Origin: Crossaster papposus
Taxonomy: Eukaryota > Echinodermata > Asteroidea > Velatida > Solasteridae
NCBI GenBank assembly: GCA_037893245.1
Contig: JBAIAA010000875.1
Location: 372,001-436,000, forward strand
DNA: 64,000 nucleotides
Direction of reading: 5' to 3'
Below are positions 1 to 9,020 of this stretch, piece after piece. The notes under the pieces are model-generated. The model searched no databases and had not been told where the DNA came from. It worked only from the letters and a program-made list of their open reading frames with translations. Each line of letters opens with the position of its first letter. Position 1 is the stretch's first letter. The translations under genes were made by a program, and so were the position numbers.

Positions 1-80
1 TTTACGACAAGTAAGCGTATACGTGTTTGGGTTTGTTACTTTTTGGATATAGCTGCAAAAGATATCGTAAACTAAAGCCT

Positions 81-446
81 TTAAGGTAGAACACACCATT
101 GGTAATTGCTTGAATTATCATGATGTAAATATATAGTAAATATCATTTAACTGACCTGTCCAAAGTTTTACAATCATGGATGACGAGAAAAGCACGAAAA
201 ACAGCGTTTGTTTTCAACCGGCGTCGAGCAGTTCTTCTTATGTTATCTTTGTTTTCTCGCGATCGCCCTCCGGCGATCACGAATTCTTCTTTATCAAATT
301 CTATTTTTCGGAATAATTACAGGATATCTAGAGCAATCATTTTGCTGGATGCCTAGAATCATTATTTACTTTCGAATGAGTAAGATATTTCTTAGTAATT
401 CGGTAGTGAATATTTTCGATATCGGCAAAGGGTGTATCCTACTTTT
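81..446 (+). mobile_element. Family B TTAA-flanked MITE, copy 1
   Basis: A 366-bp non-autonomous DNA transposon-like repeat. It starts at TTAA followed by GGTAGAACACACC and ends in the near inverse GGTGTATCCTACTTTTAG. The same body recurs at 8651-9020 and, reversed, at 10324-10680, including the internal words TGACCTGTCC, GCGATCGC and CAGGATATCTAG. No transposase is encoded; the 105-residue open frame across it has no recognisable domain and is broken differently in the other copies. This copy is the most diverged at its ends. TTAA flanks are typical of piggyBac-type target sites, so mobilisation by such a transposase is an inference. Confidence 0.82.
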
Positions 447-1285
447 AGTTTTAAGAAAAACATTTTTTGGGGTCTTGCTGAATACCGAAACGTGTGTGTT
501 TCCGGTCAATCTGGTCAATGAATAAGCAGTTTGCAGGAGTTTAATTCGCTTTCAAATCTATCAAAATGCATAGCATGACAATGAGGGCGTCGTTATAATA
601 CCATCTGACAGCTGGGATTTATAACATAGTGTGGCCGTTTACGTCTAAGGTATGCATGGATGCTACAGAGAAGCCATTCGCGTTTCTTCTAATAACACCG
701 TTTGGATCTAGGTCACATCAACGCTAACGGAAACGCCGTGGTACTAGTCGCTAGACTGAACATCCAAACATCGAATCCCATCAGTTTAGTCCCACTTCAA
801 AGCGTGCAAAGGGCTCATAAAATATAACCCCAATACAATAAACGTTGGCCTTCGTGTGGCTACTTATCGTCTGATGATGTCTAACATGATCCGGGACACC
901 AAATTAACAGGAAGCGCGTTTCAAGGTATGCGTGCAAAGGCATAGCGGGTACCAGTAAATGTAAAGAGATCGTCGTGTTATAAAGTAACATAACCAAAAA
1001 CAACGTTTGTGTGTCCAAACTTTTGTTCGAACAAAAGCCTCCATCGTCTTTTTGATTGCACGAAAAAAAATTGCAGAATACGGGTTCAGTTTATACCACA
1101 TCACCATAGGTTTGTGTGTATTTATTTATCTGGGACCCATGGAAGATCAGTGCCATTATCATAGCACTGATTGCGATACCCAATATAAAGACGAAATAAA
1201 GAAATACAAATCTTTCTGCGTTTAACCCAAGAGAAACATTGTCGAATCTTGTAGTGACACCGATTGCCAGCTATCCAATCTATCT
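447..1285. other. Unassigned stretch between two MITEs
   Basis: About 840 bases with no convincing gene. Short open frames occur on both strands at 900-1225 and overlap each other, as expected by chance. No tandem repeat or clear inverted repeat was seen by eye. Confidence 0.4.
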
Positions 1286-1693
1286 TTAAAGGGATCGTAT
1301 ACGTTTGGTAATTACTCAAAAAATTAATGGCAATAAAAAAACTTACTTGGTAAGAAGTACAGCAGCTTTGGATAGTATAATGCATTTTTAGAAACTTTTC
1401 ACTTCGAAGTACTGCGGTTATGGAAAAAGATATAACTTTTTATCCCCAAAAATTTGAATCTGAGAAGCGTTACTGCAGTAACGTTTCCCAGATTGTGTAT
1501 TCCAATGCAGATTATTCTTCCTGCGTGGATATAACCGCTCCAGATTTTCGACAATATCTCAAAATCGCTACCACCTTTTGAAATTAAATTTTTACAGGTT
1601 AGTTTTATGGTATATCTCTATAACTCTATAGGATTGAAACAAATAGGATTGAAATAGTGGGTTCCAATTACCAAACGTATACCATCCCTTTAA
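1286..1693 (+). mobile_element. Family A TTAA-flanked MITE, copy 1 (full length)
   Basis: A 408-bp element bounded by TTAA on both sides, with terminal inverted repeats of about 28 bp. The left end reads AAAGGGATCGTATACG and the right end reads CGTATACCATCCCTTT. Two relatives lie at 17122-17376 (opposite orientation, internally deleted) and 55138-55493. All share the body words ACTGCGGTTATGG, AACCGCTCCAGATTTTCG and TACAGGTTAGTTTTATGG. No coding potential is seen. The TTAA flank suggests a piggyBac-like mode of insertion (inference). Confidence 0.85.
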
Positions 1694-2030
1694 GCTGTCT
1701 CAGTCGCAGTATGGCCGGTTAAAAACAAATACTGATGTTAAATGAACACTATTATGGGAGAAATAACACGAAGACACTTTAGGTGTAAGTTTTGCCGTCA
1801 CATGAGACACAGCCTACGATAAACCGTGGCCTTTTCGACCGGCAGTTGCCGAATAATGGTTGTACAGGTAATACACCATCAATTCCCTCCTCCCCGTTCC
1901 AAGTAACACTGTTCCATTTTGTATTCCAGTTCTATTTCAGATATGATCGGACCAAATGTCATGTCGGAGGTAAATAATAGCTTCGCCACGGGAGAAGAAA
2001 TTGGGTTAATACATTTGGAATCCAAACTAT
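1694..2030. other. Unassigned stretch
   Basis: Roughly 340 bases separating a family A element from a family D element. Nothing recognisable is seen beyond short chance open frames. Confidence 0.4.
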
Positions 2031-2396
2031 AGGTTTTCTCGGTCAAGTTTGTAAGAAAAGCATTCAAATTCGTTGTTTATTGTCCGAATTCAAGCGAGTG
2101 ATCAGGGTGCCAATTCGGTGGTTCGTATTAATTTTCAGGGCATTCAGTTTCTTTTAGGAAAATTCATATTCGTTTGACATTCAAAACTCGGTTGACATTT
2201 AAACTCATTTACAAATTTGAATGCGGCGTGAGTGCATGAATTGTTAAATTGGGTGGTTATTTTGCTTAAATAACATTTTTGCGCACTCAGCAAACGAAAT
2301 TGAATAGTGATTTGGAGCAGCATTTAAATTCACACGAATTAAAACGACGCGGTGTTCAATTAGACGCTTATTCGCCGAATTTGACCGAGAAAACCC
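2031..2396 (+). mobile_element. Family D AT-rich inverted-repeat element, copy 1
   Basis: About 366 bp bounded by AGGTTTTCTCGGTCAAG and the inverse TTGACCGAGAAAACCC. The interior is AT-rich and made of variations on words such as CAAATTCG and GAATTTGA. It can be aligned by eye in reverse orientation with 44515-44870, which shares the end motif, CACCCAATTTAACAAT and GAATTGGCACCCTGA. No open frame of interest is present. The family is non-autonomous and I cannot assign it to a superfamily. Confidence 0.7.
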
Positions 2397-2801
2397 AAAG
2401 TGACTGAGCGAATCTACCCCGTTCTTTTAAAAAACACAAATACAAATTACAACGGATTTATTCAGTTCCTCAGCAGAGTCAATCACGCTAATAATATGCA
2501 AGTATTTGTCCAACTAAGACGTTCAATGTAGGAACCACCTTTAAGGTGAGAATAATAAATAATGATAATTTGGGAGGCTAATCATCCTTACTGGCAGCTG
2601 GGTTGCTGAATTTCGAAGGATGCGACTACAAGGTTGTCGAGTCGATGGCACGTAACGGCGCCTCTATAGCACAAGCAGCCGGCCATACGACACATGTCTG
2701 CCCATCACGGAGCACGGCCAAAGATATTGATTATTTTTTGCGGAGAAAAGGAAGAACCAGAGAACCCCAGAGAAAAATCCTCGTGGCACAGGAGATAAAT
2801 C
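2397..2801. other. Unassigned stretch
   Basis: About 400 bases between two repeat elements. A 75-residue open frame at 2603-2830 runs into the end of the next element and resembles no family I know. Nothing else is supported. Confidence 0.35.
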
Positions 2802-3601
2802 GTCACCGTTTTCACGAAGAGGCAAATTGAGCCTTTCACGGTCTGAACAAACTTTCGAGATAATCGCTTGTAAAGTTTGTCCTTTTTTCGTTTGGCAGTT
2901 TGAAACATAAATATCCATAGAATATACAAGATTAAGGTATCATGGGAAAGAAGAGATTTTAATCTTCTTAAATATAGCAAACGTTAAGAAAAATAGGTGA
3001 TTAGTTTTGCAGAATTAATCAATTAATAGAATTGCCTCTTCGTGAAAACGAAAAAACCGATACATTAGCAAATTCGCCCGTGGCTGTGAGAGTCAGAATG
3101 TATACATTTCCCCATTGCACCCCCAATTTGTCTCTTCGTGAAAACGCTAAAAGCCACTTCGCGACCAATTCGCCCAATTCGCCTCTTCGTGAAAACGCTA
3201 AAGTGACTAAGCGCACCAAAGTGCCCTTCATAAACACGTTGAAGTCAACGCTATTTCGAATTTGCCTCTTCGTGAAAACGCTAAAAGCCACTTCGCGACC
3301 AATTCGCCCAATTCGCCTCTTCGTGAAAACGCTAAAGTGACTACGCGCACCAAAGTGCCCTTCATAAACACGTTGAAGTCAACGCTATTTCAAATTTGCC
3401 TCTTCGTGAAAACGCAAAAGGGCACTGGAGGACCAATTCGCCAATTAGTTAATTAGGTTAATTGTGATTTTAATGATTTTGTGGATGTATAACTTCACCA
3501 GGTTGTAGAAATTGCAATATTTAATCGTTTTCATCAAAAAAAATAATTTCGATAAATAGACGATTTTTCATGAAATTCGCCTCTTCGTGAAAACGGTGAC
3601 G
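2802..3601. mobile_element. 800-bp TIR element with its end motif repeated internally
   Basis: The left end, starting CGTCACCGTTTTCACG and continuing AAGAGGCAAATT, is matched in inverse at the right end as AATTCGCCTCTTCG and TGAAAACGGTGACG, giving TIRs of about 26 bp. AAAT occurs outside both ends and may be a 4-bp target duplication. The core CCTCTTCGTGAAAACG (or a one-base variant) recurs six more times inside, at about 3033, 3130, 3182, 3263, 3315 and 3399. Part of the interior is a tandem duplication of about 134 bp (roughly 3180-3313 and 3314-3447). No transposase is present. The structure is foldback-like. Confidence 0.7.
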
Positions 3602-3604
3602 AAA

Positions 3605-3700
3605 TAACTCTACCCACGAGCTGGGAATCGAACCCGAGCCACATTGGTGAGAGACTAGTGTTCTACACTCAGTGTCTCGGCTTTGCCACGCTTGCCACGG
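3605..3700 (-). other. tRNA-like Pol III B-box, possible SINE relic
   Basis: On the minus strand the segment contains GGGTTCGATTCCC (plus positions 3623-3635), which contains an exact match to the tRNA/Pol III B-box consensus. An A-box-like word, TGGCAAAGCCG, lies about 50 bases upstream on that strand. It sits directly between the 800-bp TIR element and the minisatellite. No complete cloverleaf is visible, so it is more likely a decayed tRNA-derived SINE head than a tRNA gene. A chance B-box match is possible. Confidence 0.35.
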
Positions 3701-4615
3701 TTTTGCCACCCTCGCCACAGCTTTCTACCCTTGACACGGCTTGCCACCCTTTTGCCAGCTATGCCAGCCTTGCCACAGTTTGCCACTCTTGCCACGGCTT
3801 GCCACGGCTTTTCACGGCTTTGCCACCCTTACCACGGCTTGCCACCCTTGCCACCTTTACCACGGCTTGCCATCTTTGCCACGGCCTTGCCACCCTACCC
3901 TTGCCACGGCTTGGCACGGCTTTGTCACCCTTACCACGGCTTTACCATCTTTATCACGACTTGCAACTGCGTGCCACCCTTGCCACAGCTTGCCACCTTT
4001 GCCACGACCTTACCACTCTACCCCTGCCACGGCTTGCCACTCTTGCTTTTGCTCTGCCACCCTTGCCACTATACTTGTCACTGCTTGCCACTCCAAATTA
4101 CCAAGACCCTACCACCCTATACCCCTGCCACGGCTTTGCCACCCTTGCCACGGCTTTGCCACTCTTGACACGGCTTTGCCACCCTTGACACGGCTTTGCC
4201 ATCCTTGCCACGGCTTTGTTGCCACCCCTGCTCCGGCTTGCCACACCTGCCCCGGCTTGCCACCCTTGCCACTGCTTGCCACCACAAATGCCACCACAAA
4301 TTGCCACGACCTCAACACCCTACCCCTGCCACGGCTTGCCATTCTTGCCACTGCTTGTCACTACTTGTCACCACAAGTTGACGACCTTACCACCCTACCC
4401 CTGGCTTGCCACCCTTGCCACGGCTTTGCTGCCACCCTTGTCCCGGCTTGCCACACCTGCCCAAGCTTGCCACCCTTGTCACGGCTTTAATTGCCACCCT
4501 TGCCACGGCTTTGCCACCCTGGTCACGGCTTTGCCACCTTTGCCACGACTTTTCACCCTTGACACGGCTTTGCCACCCTTTCCATTGCTTGTCACTGCTT
4601 GCCACCCCAAATAAG
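3660..4615 (+). repeat. Degenerate CCACGGCTTTG / TTGCCACC minisatellite, about 0.95 kb
   Basis: The plus strand is a run of variants of TTGCCACGGCTTTGCCACC with a basic period of roughly 9-18 bases. There is a higher-order duplication of about 210 bases: the block near 4214 (GCTTTGTTGCCACCC, CCGGCTTGCCACACC) recurs near 4425. All frames on both strands are largely open because the repeat contains few stop-like words, so the long His/Pro/Leu/Ala open frames (up to 249 codons) are artefacts of composition. The array is poor in A on the plus strand. Confidence 0.92.
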
Positions 4616-4619
4616 TCAC

Positions 4620-5141
4620 AGCTACAGCTGGTTCTCGTTCGTTTTAACAGGTGTATACACAACAAACGACAGAAAAGAGAATTCGTATCGCGTACCGTAC
4701 CGCCAGGCATCGAAGATCCGGCAGATGATGTATTATTCCACAGCTCCCCTAGGGGGTTGCGATTCAGCATGTTAGAAGAGTAGACATCAATTATCTTCCC
4801 CTCCTCGAACTGCCAAAAAACAACAACATAAAAACAAGCCCCATCGATCATCGTCAATACGAGGTGAAATCCTTGCTTGGGGGAAGGTATCCGCGGTGTC
4901 GTATGTCTGTTCAGCAGTTTTAGGCTTCACGTCAATGCTTACCATACCCGTCTCGTCGCTGACTAATCGCCGCGAGGACCAACTAACCCCGTTCACATCC
5001 CACCATTTCGTATCAACGAGATACGATACGGACGGCATCATATTTTTTACCTCGCTGGAAGAGCAACAAAATAGGTGCGTGCTGAACCAAATATCACTGA
5101 CGTATATTGCTGCCAATGTAACTCTTCTCTTTTATGTATAG
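4620..5141. other. Unassigned non-repetitive block with opposed open frames
   Basis: Just beyond the minisatellite, GC content rises slightly. A 109-codon frame on the minus strand (4787-5116) overlaps an 81-codon frame on the plus strand (4896-5141). The minus frame contains the stretch SYLVDTKWWDVNGVSWSS, which looks protein-like, but I recognise no family. GT/AG-like sites occur on both strands but none is decisive. It could be an exon of an unidentified gene or chance. Confidence 0.15.
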
Positions 5142-5179
5142 GTTGTATCTGTTATTTTAACAGTTATATGACACAAATT

Positions 5180-5545
5180 CCAAACTCAATGCTTCATTTC
5201 AATTTCAAAAATTACCAATGGGTTTTATTAAGGTGCAGTACAATTACAAATTGTAGCATTCTAATTCGTGCTAAATTCGTAAAATTCGTCTGATGGGGCG
5301 ATCGGCGTTGAATCCAAAAAGCAAATTGGTTTACTCTGAAACGTTACGAATAGGAAATGAACTAGAAATTACCAATTTGAATGATCTTATTTGGCCAGTG
5401 AATGCTAACTGCTTAAATGGAGTTACTCCTTTTGACTGTTGAATGCTGATGCAACGCGGCATTCATTTTCAAATGAAATTGAACGAGCCGGGTATTAAAT
5501 TGATTAATTTTATGTTTAAATTCGCCTGGAAAATCTATAATATCA
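5180..5545. repeat. AT-rich dispersed repeat, family D-like
   Basis: The sequence is dominated by AATTCG, GAATTTGA and CAAATTGG words like family D. TTGTAGCATTCTAATTCGT near 5250 is nearly repeated near 8573. The boundary TIRs are not clear, so this is called as a diverged relative or fragment. Confidence 0.4.
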
Positions 5546-5599
5546 ACTTTCTGACAAAGTCCAGGGTTGTGGACCAAACAGTAACAGTTAAACTAAAAC

Positions 5600-5885
5600 C
5601 GCTTCCGGGGTAAAAATGTAAAGGCCATATAACTAACTAACTATAATAAAAATAACAAAATTATATACCTACAATTTAAAAGGAAAATGAAACAGTCTGA
5701 AAATAAAAAAAGAACTATTAATAATAATAAAAAAAAAAAAATAAAAAAAAAAGGAAAACAAACAACAGCAACCGACAAATACATGTATTTAACTAATATA
5801 GATTAAAATTTTAAATAAATTTCTCAGTGAACATATTCAAAGAACGAAAATAAAATGGTAAAATAAACTTTAAAAAAACAACCCA
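5600..5885. repeat. A-rich low-complexity tract
   Basis: Sequence composed mostly of A with scattered T, including runs such as AATAATAATAAAAAAAAAAA near 5720-5750. No gene or structured element is seen. Confidence 0.7.
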
Positions 5886-5889
5886 CTAA

Positions 5890-6244
5890 CATATGTCAAC
5901 TATTTCATCCCGCCATAAAAGCGCTAATTATTTGATCACCATCATTCTTGCAATTGCCATGACGGCGACGCAGTATTTACAGTCCATTGACAACACGTGC
6001 CATCCGGAACTCGCGATGTTATGGTCAGTCGGGTTTCTTGGTCGTGCGTGCTCACCGTGCTTCATAGTCAGTGGGGGTGTTGGCACGCTTGTTGATTTAC
6101 AACTTCTATCCTTTTAACGTTTAGATCGGGCATGTGTGCAGCGAAGTGACTATGTACATGTACATGTGTTTGTCGAATAACATCCTGGGGAAGTTTGCGT
6201 TGACTATTACTAGGTGAGAGTTCGCTCGGGGGAGGGAGAAGGGG
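5890..6244. other. Unassigned stretch
   Basis: About 350 bases of unique-looking sequence before a poly-G tract. A 74-codon frame at 5893-6117 has no recognisable features. ACATGTACATGT at about 6152 is a short palindrome of a kind common in invertebrate DNA. Confidence 0.35.
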
Positions 6245-6314
6245 GTGGTTGTCCAACAATGGGTGGGGGGGGGGGGGGGGGGGGGTGGGGGGGGGGGTGG
6301 TTGTTGAACAATGC
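6245..6314. repeat. Poly-G tract between 17-bp direct repeats
   Basis: Interrupted runs of G span 6261-6299. On either side lies nearly the same 17-mer: GTGGTTGTCCAACAATG (6245) and GTGGTTGTTGAACAATG (6298). The tract could form a G-quadruplex. It may also be a spot where the assembly is uncertain in length. Confidence 0.85.
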
Positions 6315-6603
6315 AGCCCAACAATTTTTCTTTACCCTGTAAATGAGACAAAATGAATAGATCTAGACGATTCCCAAAGAAGAGAAAGTACGAAACTCTA
6401 GACGTGCCATCCAAGATCTTGCGATCCTGGCCAAACAAATTAACTTAGAATCACGGAATGACAAAATCCTGAGACAGTTTATCACGGGATGACGACATAT
6501 TTAAAAATATATGCCAACAGCCCCTCAGATATCACACATTTGAAAGTAGGACCCCGACATCGCGAGACAATATGCCAACGGAATGATTGCAAGCTCAAAG
6601 TAG

Positions 6604-6627
6604 AATGTCGACATGTCGACATGTCGA
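6604..6627. repeat. Three tandem 8-bp ATGTCGAC units
   Basis: The unit ATGTCGAC is repeated three times. Each contains the self-complementary GTCGAC, so the whole block is strongly palindromic. Confidence 0.85.
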
Positions 6628-6974
6628 CGTTTTTAAATAGGACGCTTTTTTTGTCGAAATTGACCGGGTTTTTTCTTGTGTGTAACGATTTCTGTGGAAG
6701 GGCGAGGGTAAACTTTTGACATTGTTGACGAAGCGGGAGATGAAAGAACTTGGCGCCTGAGACGCTTCGTCGATTACCAGGGACTGGAAGAGCCGTTACC
6801 TCGATTCGAGTTCAGCTGATGACAGTGAATCACCCTCAATAGGCGCGTTCGATTAGCTTCCCCGGTATTAAACAGAATTTCACCATGGGGAAGCAACGAA
6901 ATGAGTCTGTAATCGAACGCTGCCGTGTATTCGCCGAGATTTTGTTTTTCATTTTGAACGAAGTTTTCCTTATC
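6628..6974. other. Unassigned stretch
   Basis: About 350 bases between the 8-bp repeat and an inverted-repeat element. No gene is recognised. Confidence 0.35.
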
Positions 6975-6984
6975 GCGACTTTGC

Positions 6985-7215
6985 GGTCTAGTATTATACT
7001 CGTGTAAATGAGTCTCTTATAGTGTTTAAGGACACGTTTGGGAATACGCGGTTCTAGATTTCGGAACCAAGTTGGCAAATCTCCGGCCGAATATGGGGCA
7101 AATTAAAAATAAGTAACAGTATTTAGCCCGATATTTGCCGGCTCTGGTCCGAAATCTAGAACCGCGTATTTCCAAACGTGTCCTTAAACAATATACGAGT
7201 CTCGTTTACACGGGT
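6985..7215. mobile_element. Inverted-repeat element, core 7023-7190
   Basis: Core arms of about 46 bp (7023-7068 and 7145-7190) are near-perfect inverses, running from TGTTTAAGGACACGTTTG through ACGCGGTTCTAGATTTCGG and back. Weaker inverted similarity continues outside: ACTCGTGTAAATGAGTCTC on the left is opposed by GAGTCTCGTTTACACGGGT on the right. The loop is about 76 bases. The structure fits a MITE or foldback element; no protein is encoded. Confidence 0.7.
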
Positions 7216-7329
7216 ATCACGGGAAAACATTTTTTTTCTCAATATAAACCATGTTTTAATGTTTGAACATTTTAACCTCACTGTCAAATTTGTTTGGAAA
7301 ACCATCCTTTCCTTAATTAGGGAATAACA

Positions 7330-7460
7330 GGGCGATGACCCGGTCATTACTGCGTGATAATTGACCGGGTTGGGCGATGACCAATCGGTAATAGACCGAG
7401 CCGAATAAATACCTTTAATTTTTGAAAGCCCGGTCACTTACTGCGTGATAATGCCCTCCA
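7330..7460. repeat. Small repeat cluster around CCCGGTCA words
   Basis: CCCGGTCATTACTGCGTGATAA near 7340 (shown here in two parts: CCCGGTCATTACTGC, GTGATAAT) is nearly repeated near 7430. ACCCGGTCA (7338-7346) and TGACCGGGT (7362-7370) are perfect 9-bp inverses. It could be part of the neighbouring inverted-repeat element. Confidence 0.5.
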
Positions 7461-7929
7461 CGTGATCGAGTCTCGACCAATCAGAAGCTATGAACTCTCC
7501 TAGGTATTTATTAATGACTAACAAAATGGAGTGTCTGTATTTGAGTTTGAGTTTTGCGATCGTCATACCAATAATTTGTTTGGTTTTGGTTGTTTACATC
7601 ACGGATATTCTCATGAATTATGCATTTTATTTGAGCTGGTTTTGAAAATGGCACATGCGCAGACCTTTATGTCGCTTTACACAATAGCCGAAACAGCGGT
7701 GACACTGGGGCAGACAAGAGGATCACGTGATGGCCAGCCTCGACTCTATGGGTGCGTGCGCAAAGCATGGTGGGAAAACATGGCGCAGCAAGATCGTACC
7801 CATGGTAACGATGTTGCGTGCTTGCTATTCGAACGGTAACATGTAACATTCTGTATACACGTGTAAGCTAAACGAACGCACCTTAAGCTTGTTTTCAGTC
7901 AGACGATATAGGTTCTGCGTATAGACACA
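7461..7929. other. Unassigned stretch
   Basis: About 470 bases. An open frame of 102 codons at 7531-7839 is opposed by one of 60 codons on the other strand and has no recognised domain. GACCAATCAG near 7473 is a CCAAT-type motif, with no further support for a promoter. Confidence 0.3.
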
Positions 7930-7930
7930 G

Positions 7931-7969
7931 CCCCCCCCCCCCCCCCCCCCCCCCCACCCCCCCTCCCAT
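7931..7969. repeat. Poly-C tract, about 35 bases
   Basis: A long C run with one A interruption and a terminal CCCTCCC. The complementary strand could form a G-quadruplex. Confidence 0.95.
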
Positions 7970-8099
7970 TGTGCAGCTCCCTGCTTCATTGAATTAGCCC
8001 GACAAGAAATAACCATTAAACTTTTACCTCTGTACTCATTTATATCAGTCCGTACTGTTTGTGGGGAGTCGTACAGTGTAATCACCGAGGAAGCGCAGT

Positions 8100-8570
8100 C
8101 GTTTGTGACGGTCGCTGCTCTTATACCCAATCAGACATTCCAGGGGATGGAGGCATCCGTGCCGATTCCTCAAGACGTCCCGAGCAATTTACCTTCTAAA
8201 CAAGTTCACGCTGAAATGAAGTATCTCCTTGATTAATTCCAAGTGATTTATTTTTAGTAGACCGAAACGGTCGGATTGCTATCCGTCCATTTTATTAAAA
8301 GGCATACATTGTATCCGTGTATACCTGGCGCGTGTTAATAATGCGGGGTTTTGGTATTAAAGGGGAGTGGATTTTGGAAATGTGGGAGTCAATGAATTCA
8401 TGGTTGGTTTCTCCAATATTTATAGATTTTCCAAAGCTATAATTGTATCGCAGAGATTATAACGACACTTTAATTTCGTCCTTAATTGTCGCCGAGATCG
8501 ATTCTCAGTTTCAATTGTAATAATTAAAGCCACTAATGGATTTTGTTTGAGGCGCTGTATAAATCAACAT
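8100..8570. promoter_or_regulatory. Repeat-free stretch, speculative cis-regulatory DNA
   Basis: This interval shows no repeat structure. It has several homeodomain-like cores, including TTGATTAATTCC (about 8229), CCTTAATTGTCG (about 8480) and AATAATTAAAGCC (about 8519). Such AT-rich cores are frequent by chance in AT-rich DNA. Only cross-species conservation could support a function. Confidence 0.18.
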
Positions 8571-8571
8571 T

Positions 8572-8650
8572 TGTAGCGTTCTAATTCGTCCCAAATTTGG
8601 TAAAGTCATCTCGTGACGATCGGCATATCGTCACAAATTTGGAGTTTGGA
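8572..8650. repeat. Fragment of AT-rich dispersed repeat
   Basis: TTGTAGCGTTCTAATTCGT matches the block near 5250 closely, followed by a similar GATCGGC word. The fragment is interrupted by the family B insertion at 8651. Confidence 0.45.
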
Positions 8651-9020
8651 TTAAAGGTAGGATACACCATTGGTAATTGCTTGAATTATCATAAATGGGT
8701 AGATTTGGGGGGTTGTATTTTATAGTAAATATCGTTTAACTGACCTGTCCGAAGTTTTACAAACATGAATGCCGAGAAAGGCACGAAAAACAGTGTTTGT
8801 TTTTAAGCAGTTATTCTTATTTTATTTGTGTTTTTTCGCGATCGCCGTCCAGCGATCGCGAATTTGAAATTATATTTTTCAGAATAATAACAGGATATCT
8901 AGCGCAATCATTTTGCTGGATGACTAGAATCATTATTTACTTTCAGATGAGTAAGATATTTCTTAATAATTCAGTAGTAAATATTTTCGATATCTGCAAA
9001 ATGATGTATCCTACCTTTAA
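8651..9020 (+). mobile_element. Family B TTAA-flanked MITE, copy 2 (best preserved)
   Basis: 370 bp including TTAA at both ends (8651-8654 and 9017-9020). The left end reads AGGTAGGATACACCATTGG and the right end reads GATGTATCCTACCT. The body matches copy 1 and, inverted, copy 3. It lies directly against a fragment of another repeat. No transposase is encoded. Confidence 0.87.

Noticed and set aside
208-525. 105-codon frame with hydrophobic stretches
   Set aside because: Lies within family B MITE copy 1; the corresponding frames in the other two copies differ in start, end and sequence.
2603-3718. Peptide HRFHEEAN found on both strands about 0.8 kb apart
   Set aside because: It is the translation of the terminal inverted repeat of the 2802-3601 element, not a protein motif.
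3658-4614. Plus-strand frames of 132-249 codons and minus-strand frames of 60-156 codons
   Set aside because: All lie in the TTGCCACGG minisatellite, where stop words are rare on both strands; three plus frames are open at once.
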